Positions 1 through 11,800 of a DNA stretch of 62,000 bases are shown here, in pieces. The stretch's first letter is position 1; each line of letters opens with the position of its first letter. The notes under the pieces were generated by a model. It searched no databases and was not told the origin of the DNA. It was given only the letters and a program-made list of their open reading frames with translations. The position numbers and the translations under genes are program-made. The stretch covers positions 10,194,906-10,256,905 of the forward strand of contig NC_064044.1 in assembly GCF_932526225.1 (NCBI RefSeq), given 5' to 3'. The stretch is from Nematostella vectensis. Taxonomy: Eukaryota; Cnidaria; Anthozoa; Actiniaria; Edwardsiidae.

Positions 1-1327
1 GTATGCTACTGTAGTTTAATTAATTATTTAGCTAATTTGAAAAATTCCCCTCTTCTCAAATCTATAACTATATGACTAATGTCCCCATTAGAAAAAAAAA
101 ATCTACATGAAAGGGAAATACTGGTAAAAACCACAGCTGGTAAAGTGCTTTTGCATAAGTCTGGTATGCTGGGTGTGATTGAACTTCCTTTCATTAGAAA
201 GTTCCAGTAAAAAAATCAAATAACATCTTATTGTTCTGACACAATTTTGCCCCCACAGCTGAGATTAATTTGATTTTTTTTTTCAAAAAAGCAAGGTTAA
301 AAAAGGGCAACATTAACCCTATATCCCTAAACATTTTAAGGTTATTTTTTACTTATGTCCCTATCTTTCAAAACTAGGTATGATAAAATATGAATTATAT
401 AAAATATTATTTATCTCTCTAGGATGTTAGAATCCATAAAAGACCTCTCATTTAGCTGTGCTGTGAAGCATCATTTCCTTAGCTTCCTGTTGACCTATGC
501 TGGCCTTCTGTGTATCCCAAGCCAATCACATGTCTCAGTCTATATTTAGTTTCTTTTTCTGATTGGCTAAACAATAATTTGATTGACAGCGACTTCCTCT
601 CTTAGCAAGAATCACTTGGGTTTCAGAGAAATGAATATGCAGGCATAAATTATTACCACAATATCAAGTTTCTGTCTGCTGTCTCTTACATATAGTAATT
701 CATTGGTTGAAAAAAAATATATTTTCTAATATTATTTTTTATTGCACAACTCTATTCCAATTATGATGATCATTCTTTCTAAAGAATAAAAACAGGAAGT
801 CTTAGTCTTTCTTGCTTGACTAGTTTCTAACCATGGTTTTGAATTTATAATTTGATTTTGTCTTAATTGATTTTTCTAATCTGCTAGAAAAAAAACATCA
901 TGCAGTTATTCTATAAATTGTTATAGAAGTGATATCATTGAAATATGCATTCCACATCTAAGTCAGATCATGACTTAGATTTCCTGTTGAATTTGAGTAT
1001 AAGCTATCAGGATTGGTTCAAATCAGGGCCAGCTGTTGTACCCATTGTACCAACAGGATACTGTTAGGGAATTTCATGACCCTATCCATCAGTTATTAAT
1101 AAATAACCATGAACTATTGCAATCTAGGAGTCACTATTGATGAGGTTTTGTTATGCAACGATAGTCATCATCCAGGAATAGCCTTAATTATATTATTCAA
1201 TGTAGGCTTGTCATATTTCTTGATTGAACTCGCCCATCTTTTTTATAAGAAAATCAGAAATTTTAACCTTATTGTGGTAAACTCATAATGTTGTTTTTGT
1301 GCTTATTTGACTTTGTTCCTTTTCCAG
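1..1327 (+). other. Intron of the ZC3H12-like gene, no exon seen
   Basis: The next exon starts at 1328 in the middle of the NYN domain, so this AT-rich stretch is most simply intron of a gene entering from the left. I looked for an exon carrying the first NYN strand (the residues before the Ser-His-Gly-Asn motif) and did not find one. No repeat stands out. Confidence 0.5.
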
Positions 1328-2551
1328 TCATGGCAACCAGCAATGCTTTTCCTGCCAAGGAATTAAGCTCTGTGTGGAGTGGTTTAAAAAACGGGGACAC
1401 AAAGAGATCACTGTGTTTGTACCACAATGGAGGAAGGAGGCTCCTAGAATTGATACTCCAATGGAGGACCAGGACATACTATTAGAACTTGAAAGACAAC
1501 GGCATGTTGTGTTCACGCCATCCAGAAGAGTAAATGGCAGGCGGATAGTCTGTTACGATGACAGGTTTATTCTACGACTGGCATCAGAGATTGATGGGAT
1601 CATAGTATCGAATGATAACTTTAGAGACTTGTTTGATGAAAATCCAAAATGGCAAGAGGTCATTGAGCATAGGATTCTTATGTACTCTTTTGTTGGAGAC
1701 ATATTCATGGTCCCTGATGACCCTCTTGGCCGGCATGGCCCCACCCTAAATGACTTCCTAAGAAAAGGGTCTGTTAGCCATCCACGAATATGCCCCTATC
1801 TGAAGCGGTGTACATATGGATTGCGGTGTAAGTTCTACCACCCTGAACGGGACCCTGGGAGACAGGAAAAGCAGGAGTTGCGGCAAGTGACGTCATCCAT
1901 CTCTCAGGGGAGGTACTTGAGGGAAACACCTCAAGGGAATGGGGGAATGCTACAAACACAAGATTCCCAACATAAGGTACATTGTAAATATGTACTTATT
2001 GATAGCAGTTATCAATATATTTTAGTTTTGCTATTCATCTCTGCATATTAGCAAAGAAAAGGTAATTATCAATCTACTGTAGTGTACTTTAGAAAGTGTT
2101 GTTTTTATTGAATAAAGAATTTTCATTATTTTTGGTCTAAGTTGCTTTCTATTTGAACGGTCCCATTATTTATATTTTCTTTTGTCCTTTTCCAAATTGT
2201 TCAACAATTCTAACAGCTTTTTTGATCAATTCACAGGCTCGAGCAGCCCCCAGAAATGGAGGTCCCCAATATACTACCAGCCCATATGGACAACTTAACA
2301 TGCAGTATAGTGCTGCACTGTCTCACAGGCAGGCATTAACGATGCGGGATAATGGACGTGACATGGAGAGACACACCAAGTCATCAGCAACAAGGACTAA
2401 TTACGACCAGACTGATGGGATGAATAGTGAACTCTTCAACGAACTTATAACCATTTTCCCAGATAATGAGGAGGCGATATTGAAAATAATGCGCGAGAAT
2501 CCAAATGCTGACAAGCAGCTACTGGCTAATCTTGTTGCCTCTTGTGTGTGA
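1328..2551 (+). CDS. ZC3H12/Regnase-type endoribonuclease, C-terminal exons (5' part outside window)
   Basis: Members of this family are cytoplasmic PIN/NYN-domain RNases that cleave stem-loops in target mRNAs. Exon 1328-1976 follows a TTTTCCAG acceptor in phase 2. It encodes most of the NYN domain: HGN near the start, then [33 protein letters not shown], the acidic SDGIIVSND-type strand (here [10 protein letters not shown]), MYSFVGD and [14 protein letters not shown] zinc finger follows, [17 protein letters not shown] (C-x5-C-x5-C-x3-H). Exon 2237-2551 continues in phase 0 and ends at TGA. Its last 40 residues ([20 protein letters not shown]) resemble the CUE/UBA-like C-terminal domain of the ZC3H12/N4BP1 group. 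The domain order matches the family. The first catalytic Asp lies in the missing upstream exon. Orthology to a particular ZC3H12 paralogue cannot be decided here. Confidence 0.9.
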
Positions 2552-4600
2552 GTTAAGTGGCATTCATGGGTGAGCTTGGATTGCTAGATGCATGCAAAAA
2601 AATTTATAATGGTGGACTCATTGATTACGGTACAATTTAAAAAAATAATAATAATTTCACTGGCTGAAATTTGATGTTTAGCTAGTGCCTCAACAGTCAA
2701 GAGTTTACAAGCCAGACATTAAACAAAAATTTTCAAAATACAGAGTACTACAGTATGAGACCAATTGAAAGGATTGAGATATCCAGACTCAAGGACAACA
2801 ATGTTTTGAATGTATTTGTTACTTACGTTATTCACTATCAAAATCTACTCTAACTCAAAGTGGAAATCGCATTAGTTTACTACTGGTGGCCTGGCAGAAA
2901 CCTCAACCAAAAGGAGTCTTTTGCTCCGACGAAGGGCTAAAGCTCGAAACGTCAGCGCAAGCACTCTGTTTCACAGAGGCGTTTTACATACCTTTTCATC
3001 ACTCTGTTTCACAGAGGCGTTTAACATACCTTTTCACCTTGTGTTGATTCATACCTTGTCTACACCACACCTACACAGACCATCTAGTTTTTCTACAGCT
3101 TGTCTGTAGTCTTTCTAGTTATACTATTAGAATCCTCCCTATCTTATAGGCCATCTGCTATTAGTTGCTTTTAGGAGCCTTTCATTAGTTGCATCCTTAA
3201 TGAAGGCTCCAATAGCCAAATTGCTTGTACAATTTTGGAAGATTTTTTGTGTTTTCTGTTAGAAATCATTAAAGATCGTTATGTTTTTTTACCAGAAGTC
3301 AACTGTCCGATCGCCACTTTAAGTAGAGTAGACATTGATAATGAGTAATGTAAGTTGTTTCTTAACACTAACAAAGAAGGCATGAGGGCTGGGGGGAGGG
3401 GGAAAAATTGATCTTTTGTGGACTAAAAGTTTTGTGCTTCAAGAAAATACGGTTTAAAGTTTTGATAAATCCCTGTTGTTATACTCAAAGAAGTATAGTG
3501 AAATGTTTCTTTCTATGAGAGAGTGCAATTATTAGATAAGTAATTAATGTTAGTTTGTGTTAAAAGAATTTGTTCGATTTTTACTTTAACTGTTTTTCTC
3601 CTAAAAAACCCATGTGGGTTGTGCATTGATAGTAATATTTGTCAGCTTGCTTGTAATTATTTTTGTGATGTTTTTTTCTATGGAATAGCGTTCGTATTTT
3701 TACCATCTTTTTGGCTGTCAGCTAATAGACACTTTATTGTCTGATATAGCCAGTAGTTTAGTCCCTCCTGTTTTTATGTCAGGACATCAGGAGCTTGAAC
3801 CCTAAAATTAAACATTTTTCTGCTAAATTCAAATTGAATTTTAGCAATGATAAATATTGTCTTCTGTACACCTTTGGTCTAGGGGAAAGGATTAAATAAA
3901 TAACTTTTGTTGTGTATTGTACATTGGAAAAACAGCGAACATAGCAACTTATTCAGCACCAACAAACAAAAAAAACAGATATTTTTTTTTCAGAAAGGAA
4001 TTAGTTGAGTTTATTTCTTTGTCATTCTCTGATGTGACGGGTGCAGTCATTTCTTATTTTTTTGTTTGATCATTTTGTTTTGAATTTGCCACCCAAAAAG
4101 GTCATGTGATCTCTTAGTGCAAGTCCCCCTTTTACCCTTTCACCATGTTTTTGGCTTGAAAATCTCTTTTAGGGCAGTTTAAAGAATGCTTTCTTCTAAT
4201 TTGTGCAAATTATTGATATATTTTTTTCACAAAAGTGAAAATACATAAGATTGCATGTACAAAGTCAAGAGTATCCTATATGTAGAACAAAACACATATT
4301 AGGGATAGTTTTGCAAATGAGAAATAAAGTTTAAATATTTGCATAAGTGTCTCAGTTTTTTTCTTGATAAAAAATGGGCAAATGTTTAGATGCTTTTTTC
4401 TACTTCTCCAGTATAGCTGTAGAAGTTAGTGTTTCAAAGAAGCTGCATGTCAGTATTTCATTGTTTCTGTGTTCTTTAGGTCCAAAATTTTGTGACACCC
4501 GCCTAATGAAACAGGGCGTTAGGGGATGTAAAAACCGTGAATCCGCAAAACCGTCAAAATAAGTCGTACCCGTAAACAGCGCACTCTAGAGCAACCGCAA
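2552..4600 (+). other. 3' UTR and intergenic DNA after the ZC3H12-like gene
   Basis: No gene was recognised. An AATAAA at 3895-3900 could end the upstream transcript. At 2925-3130 lies repeat-derived sequence: a motif common in anthozoan repeats around 2930-2960, a short tandem duplication (CTCTGTTTCACAGAGGCG at about 2965 and 3001), and at 3091-3130 a stretch that recurs at 16250-16290. Confidence 0.5.
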
Positions 4601-4624
4601 TACCGCGGAATTAAATACGAAAAA

Positions 4625-4830
4625 CTACCCCCCCCCCCCCCCCCTCCTAATGCAGATGAGTTGACAGCTATGACACACACAACAAATCTATTATTCCAAA
4701 ATCGCGAAAATAAAGTGATCTGTTTTTTTTTTTTTTACGGAAATGGGAAAATCGCGAAAATAAAGTGTCGCGAAATATCGCTATCTAAAAATCGCGAAAT
4801 TTTGACGTCGCGAAAATGGAGTGTAATAAG
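4625..4830. repeat. CpG-rich repeat with recurring ATCGCGAAAA motif and poly-C
   Basis: A run of C at about 4629-4644 is followed by several copies of a motif around TCGCGAAA at about 4690-4820, separated by AT-rich sequence. It looks like a degenerate short tandem or transposon fragment. No coding content was recognised. Confidence 0.4.
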
Positions 4831-4977
4831 GAAGAAGCAAAGACTCATTCCCATATAGCTCTATTTCAATTCGGATAACTTCTCTAAAAATTATTCAGGC
4901 TATTTGCAAAGATTCATCGTATGAGTTCCTAGATTGACTGCAAAAAGACTTGAATGAATTGAATGCGAATGCCTAGA

Positions 4978-5065
4978 CTACCCTGGGTACCAGAGCCTCT
5001 AGATTTCTTTCTTGTCCATTGGCTGAGCGTCACTGGAAGTCTGGAGGCTCTGGTACCCAGGGTAG
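4978..5065. mobile_element. Short foldback (MITE-like) hairpin
   Basis: The left arm, beginning CTACCCTGGGTACCAGAGCC, is matched by its reverse complement ending at 5065, with about 40 bases between the arms. This is a near-perfect hairpin of 88 bp. No clear target duplication was identified. Confidence 0.65.
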
Positions 5066-5329
5066 GTAGTCACGCTAGCTACAACAAAACCTAACTGTGC
5101 GACATCTCAAAAATTACGGACAGTTAGATAGAAACTTGCCAAAAGGCTAATTTATGCAAATTTTGCAGAGAAAACTTCAAAATAAACATCGAAAAAGCAG
5201 AGCCGCAGATCGGCTGTTGAAAACAGTGATATGTACAAAAGGGAATAACAGAGACTTGCTTGGGATATGCTTTCTACAACAACAACGCCAAAAAGTGCGA
5301 TTGAAAAATAATTCAAAAACAGCGCGCGC

Positions 5330-5545
5330 TGGCCTATCCCAGGGCCATTTCCCGCCGACCCAAATGACAGGAACGAGGTTGTTCGACCACCTAGACCCCC
5401 AGCGGTACTCGTTTACCAAGTGGCGGCGGCGGTTACTCAGTGCGTCGTTTGATAGGTCGCAAGCGCGTAGTGACAGAGCTCGCTTTTGAACACTAACAGA
5501 TATTAGACTTCAATTCGGAGTCAAATTATCCTATAGCCCGTGATC
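5330..5545. repeat. Interspersed repeat, copy 1 (related to 36270-36550)
   Basis: Sequence around 5400-5545 (a GTGGCGGCGG stretch, a GGTCGCAAGCGCG stretch, then AACACTAACA...TAGACTTCA...CTATAGCCCG) recurs in the same order at 36360-36545 with substitutions and small indels. The two copies lie 31 kb apart, so this is a dispersed element, probably non-coding. Family unknown. Confidence 0.6.
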
Positions 5546-5858
5546 TCTGATAGCTAAGGGCTAGAATTGCTGCTGAACACACCCAAAGTGCCTTTAGGGT
5601 TAAAAATGATATTACCAACTATCACCCAATCTATTTTTATACAGCCCCCTCCCCCGGGAAATATCCCCTACATCAAGAAATGTGTGACGTCAATAATTTT
5701 ATCAACCTCGTTCCCAGGTTCCCAGGATATTCTGAATCTTTGCCTTCCTTTGACATTTTGAACCGACTTACCTCACCGCTGACTAACTTTACTACGAACA
5801 GGATCGATTAACTTGTACAAACGTCACCATCAATTTAGTCTTTTGAATTTGCACGAAA

Positions 5859-8800
5859 ATGAGTAATCTAGCTAGTAGGATGGCTTATAAACCTACCCAA
5901 ACTCTTCGTAAACTCGCAGAAAAATCGTCCCTGGACATTGTCTCCCGTGAGTTTGCAGACTATATGGATAGCAAAGATCCTTTGAGAAAAATGCGAGATG
6001 AGTTCTTCTATCCTCGTGTGAAAGATTTGCCTGGAGGTGAGGGTCATTATTCTGAATTGAGATTTGGTACACTCATTTTGGTGTTACAAAATGTTGCATG
6101 TCGTGAAGAGGGGGGAACCAATTTATAAAACGTATGATAGAATGCAATTCTAATTATTTATGCACTAGTCAATTGAAACCCCACATCCATGATCCCGTGT
6201 AAGGATGGGGGATTACCCCCCTCAGGACAAAACTACAGTCAAATGCCCCTACCCTTGGTATGCAAACTATAGGCAACTACCTGACACACAAGACATTTGA
6301 AAAAGCTTTTATCTTTCAAAGCCAGTACACTTCAGCAAATTTGTACTAATAACTATAGCCTACCTGTTGGCTTTGATGGTTTTTCCGGCACAAAAACCCC
6401 GAAAACACAGAGTTCACATAACCCGGCCGCCAGGGGAAGGGGGAGGAAAAATGCAAGGGGCAGGGGAGGTGGAGAGGGGAAAAGAACGCCAACAGGATGT
6501 CTCACCTTTTTCGTTTATTGATTTCAAATTTCAAGGGGGACTAGCTACATGTTGCATTATTACCTTTGCACAGCGCTAAGATTCTAGCTCTATCTACTTC
6601 AGTTTGTTTTGTTTTGAATTCGAGAATCAAATCTGATTAATAATCGACAACGATTATATGACATGTTATTGAGCTGTCAATTTTGTGTCACGTGTTATAT
6701 TTTAGTTCGTCGAACGAAAAAGGCGAGACATTCTGTAGGCATTCTTTTCCCCCTGCCTGGTGCATTTCCCCCCCCCCCCCCCCCTCGCCCTGCGAACTCT
6801 GTGTTTTCAGGGTTTTCTTGCGGGAAAAACTATCAAAGCCTACAGGTAGGCTATAACAACTATGAAGAAAACAGTTATCCAAAAAAAAAATTGAAAGAGA
6901 CTCAAACCAGAAACTGACACAACTTTTGCGAAGTACATTTATGATGTTATTTCTTTGTCCCTAAAACTGTCAATTCCCCCACCCCCTTGGGACAGATTCT
7001 TGTTCAAAAGTGCTCTAAACCCCACGCTAAACAGGAGGTTCCGCTATAAAAGGGAAAGCCCCTCACACTGCCACGCTAATAGTCACAAATTATAAGCCTC
7101 CTGTAAAATTGCTTATCTCTGAGTGTCAGTTGGTTGGAATAAAACTATTTTTGCACATAGAAAATTATGAAATAAGTGATTTGCCACTCACGTTTTTTAG
7201 TAAAAAAATTTAAATTTTGCGTAATCAAACGCATCTGCATAAATTATTATCACGCTGTGATGATGCTTGTCTTTTAGAGCACGCACAGCTTGGTATAGCA
7301 ATATTTTACTATAAATAGGAACATTTTAGGTGTACAAGTCTAGGAATGATATTTAATTTAGATTAGAATATGAAATTCGAATTTAGCACTCAGAGCAATT
7401 GTTGACGCATTGACAGCTGATTGATATCTGATTGTTCTTCAGCCCTGGGGTGGGAGGAGCTTTCCTTGTGTTTAACCCTACACTTCCCCGGGACCATGGG
7501 GGTGGGGGTTTCAAATGACTAGTGCATAAAATTAGTTATCAAGAGCACTAGGCATAAAATACTTGAGTGAGGGCTTTCCTAGAACAGTGCTCTGTAGACT
7601 GCAAGACTGTTTCCTAGATAGTTTGCATGATTTTCTCTAAATGCCAAATAAATAAATATAAATGAATAAGTAAGCAAATGCACAAAAGTGATTATTTTAT
7701 TGATTATTTTAACCATTTTGAGTCATGACAAGACAGGTACCTTGGTTCACCTAAAATTTTAACTCGCTACAACCCTATTTTATTGGTTGGGAGGGTAGAG
7801 TATTGATTTAGTTCCTTTATTTAGTTACTCTTATCACTTTTATTTGGTGTGTCAAGTTTTTGAGCATGATTTCTGATTGTGTTTACCCTTATTCTTTCAG
7901 TTGATCTGTCACTAGTTGATGGTGACCAGGATTCAATATATTTTTGCGGCAATTCCTTGGGACTTCAACCTCGTGGATGTAGAGAACTTATTGATAGAAG
8001 TCTAACAAAGTGGGAACAAATGTAAGTTATATGACTTATAGCCAGGGTTTTAAACAAAGCATCCACAAATCAGTTGCTCAGGGCGTCTTTTCCCCCTCTT
8101 TCTTTCTCCCACACTCCCTGTGTGCCCAATCTCCACGACACTCTGGGTCCCAAAGGGTGTTAGCAAGGTGGTTTATCATCCATTTAGTAGACTATTATGT
8201 TACTGGATATTTAATCCTACATAACAATGAAACTTTATTTTTTTCATTGATTCAAATTTGCATTACATCAGAACTGTGTGTCATATTCTCTAGTGCAAAT
8301 CCCAGGGGAAAGGGGGAATTCCAATAAAAAAAGTCTGGGGTGATCATTAGCAGAATCAATTTTAACCCTGAGGGATAGCACTTTGGGTGTGGTCAACAGA
8401 AATGTTTACCCACAAGAGATGGCACTTTGGGTGTGGTCCTGTTAGCCCTGACAAATAGCAGCATCGGAAAAACTAGTTGGTCCAATTTTATACCCTAAAA
8501 GCCCTAAAATATATACTTTTCTGGAGAGTCTCCCACCCTTGGTGCAAATACCTAAACGCTTAGCTGTATTCTATGTTCTTCTAGGGGTGTACTTGGGCAT
8601 ACGTCGGGATGGTGTCCATGGAAACCAATTGAGGATATTCTTATCAAACCTATGGCAGAGATAATAGGTACAGAAACATACAGTACTTAAAATTTCTACT
8701 GATGGAATTTCTGTTGCATGGAATGTTAAAACAAGTGATTTTACTGTCATGTTTTAGGTGCGAAAGATATTGAAGTTGTAGCTATGAACACACTGACGGT

Positions 8801-11800
8801 TAATCTGCATATGATGATGGTACCGTTTTACCGTCCGACACCCCAACGGTATAAGATTTTAATGGAGGGAAAAGCTTTTCCCTCAGATCAGGTATGCATA
8901 GAAATTATTAGATTTTTATTGAGCTTTGAGGTATAAAGTACATCATAAAGAATGATTCAGGATCTACTAAGAATTCAGAATAGAGGTATAAGATTATTAT
9001 TCATTTTTGTTAGTTTTCTTAGTTCTAACCATTGTATTACCTACGCAATGAATTTTCTATCTTGAAAATGAACAAAGCAGATTGAAAACTAGTAATTCAC
9101 TGTTTCCCAAGGCATGGTGAACTAAGAGACTCCTTTTGAATGAAGTTCATACCATTACCTCATCAAATATGTGCAAATGTTGATTCTAATTGAGATTATG
9201 CAAATTGGGATATGGATAATCTACTTTTCCTAGTTTGTTTCCTTTTGTTATATGTTTTCAATGCAGGATAAACCAACACATATCGAAACTGTTTTTGCCA
9301 AGAATAAAAAAAACAATGGTTTGCATAACGACATGTCCACTGGGCAATCAGGAATCAGGTGATGGCGATGTAATCAGGTGATGGCGATGTCATCAGGTGA
9401 TGGCGATGTAATCAGGTGATGGCGATGTAATCAGGTGATGGTGATGTAATCAGGTGATGGCGATGTAATCAGGTGATGGCGATGTAATCAGGTGATGGTG
9501 ATGCCGATGGCGATGGTGGCTATTACTAATGTAATTGTTTTTTCATTAGAGTAACATTGATAATGGCTCTGTAATTTTTTAGTATGCCGGATGGCGATAG
9601 CGATGGTGGCTATTATTATTGTAATTGTTTTTTCATTAGAGTCATATTGATAATGGCTCTGTAATTTTTTAGTATGCCGCTCAGTCTCAAGTTCACTTTC
9701 ATGGCTTTGACCCAGACAAAGACATCATAGAAGTTTTCCCACGAGAGGTACCTAAAGTTGACTTACCTTATATTACAGTATGTGAAAAATAATATGTTTT
9801 TGTTGTTGTTGTGATTTTTTGTTGTTGACACTGGTTGACAGAGCTGAATTTTGTTAAAAAACCTATAGATATTTATAGATATTTGAAACTATTTTGTCTG
9901 TTTTCTTGTATTTGTTAGGGTTTGCAGAAACCATATAATCAATATGTACTTTTTAAGGCTCTTACTTTTATGGGGAGGAGAAAGCTATCCCTACTAGCAA
10001 AATCAAAACTGCCTCTCACTGCTCACTGCGATAATAGACAAACAATACATAGATCTTGAAAATAGCAACTCTTACTCTTACTCTTATTCATCTAATGTGC
10101 CATATTGTCTTACAATATTGGCAATATGGCACATTAGATGAATCACCTATATTTGTTCCACTTTAGGGAGAGCAGAGTTTAAGAACAGAAGATATTTTAT
10201 CAGCAATTGAGGAGCATGGGAATTCAATAGCACTTGTTCTTTTTTCAGGTCAGTATTAGTTAAGAGGGTGCAACACTTACTGTGCTTAACCAGCCATTTC
10301 TAGATACTAAAGAGACTTCAAGTAGTTCTTTGTCAGTAAAAGGGGGAACTATTGTCCGATAGCAGTGATCCAAATTCTTCCAATTAACTGGTGAAAGAAG
10401 CTTTTACTGTAGCGTCTATGATTAGTCTTTTTATCTTTATTTTTAAGTTTGCTTTACTGTTTGTCTCAAGTAGAGTAATTTGATTAATTGTGTCTCTACA
10501 ATGAAGGAGAGGCTCGACACAGTTGGTTGAGTGTCACAGTAATGTCTGTGTGACACTGGGATCTGGCTTTGATTCCTTGTTTGGAAGTCATGAGGTTGTT
10601 GGTTCTTTACTTTGCTCTGGGGTTTTTTCTCTACGTCTCCTGGTTTTTCACTCTACAAACAAAAAAAACATCATTTTTTGTGTTCAGTGGTCAGGTGGGG
10701 TGGTGGTTACTAAAAATAGCCAGATTTGGACTCAACATGGCGCGCGGGTAATACCAAAGTGTCCCTCTCTTATCTTATACTCTCTTGGTCATATGGATCT
10801 GATAACTACTTACAATTTCCCTTAGAAGCTCAATATCAGGATAAAATGTATGTGGTGTCAGAAAGTAGAGTTCATGAGGTGTTTTAAGGAATGTACAGTA
10901 ATACTTCCAATCTGTCCTGTTTTCCAGGGCACTACTGTCAGACCCGGGCGAACGGACCCCCCACACACAACGGCCAAAAGTCCACTTTCGGTTCTCTAAA
11001 GACGTGCTATTTGTAGACAAAACTATAAAGCATAAGCTAGATCACAATGGTTTGTCATTAATCTATAAGTCAGACTTTTTTGTAGCCAAATCCGACAATA
11101 AACGTCCCGTGGAGATACTGCAAAGCCATCAGAAGAATTCCTTTTTATTATTTTGGGGGTGGTCAGATTTTTATCCCACCCCTTTCCTCCAGATTAGATC
11201 CACTTTTTTGGATTTTGCACCCCCCCCCCCCCCCCCCCCCAAGAAAAACCCTGGGTATGGACCTGACTATGCTATACGTTATGTGAGTAATGTTTTGTTT
11301 ACTTGTTTTTAGGGGTCCAATATTACACTGGACAGTTCTTTGATATGAAAACAATCACTGCTGCGGCACAGAAAAAGGTGAACAATCTTGATCTCTGTGT
11401 ATTTGACTGGGACCTCGCACATCCCAACACTTGGTTTTTCTAACTCTTTTTATGTTATTATATAATTAGGGCTGCGTAGTTGGCTGGGACCTCGCACATG
11501 CTGTTGGCAATGTAGAGCTTCATCTGCATGACTGGAATGTGGACTTTGCCTGTTGGTGCACCTACAAGGTATCCATAAGTTCTAGTTATTTTGAGACTCA
11601 GACCTGGGCATTTTTGGGGTAAAGAATTTTGTAGGTAGTATTGATACACACTTTAAACTCTTACAGGGGAGCAGGGGCCGATCTAGCTTTTTGCTTAAGG
11701 GGGGTATGCTCAATGACAAGGGGGCAAGGAGGCATTTTTTGTGGTACATATGGCTTCCTGGCAGCCCAAAGGAGTGGCTTAATGCTCCCCCTAGATGTGC

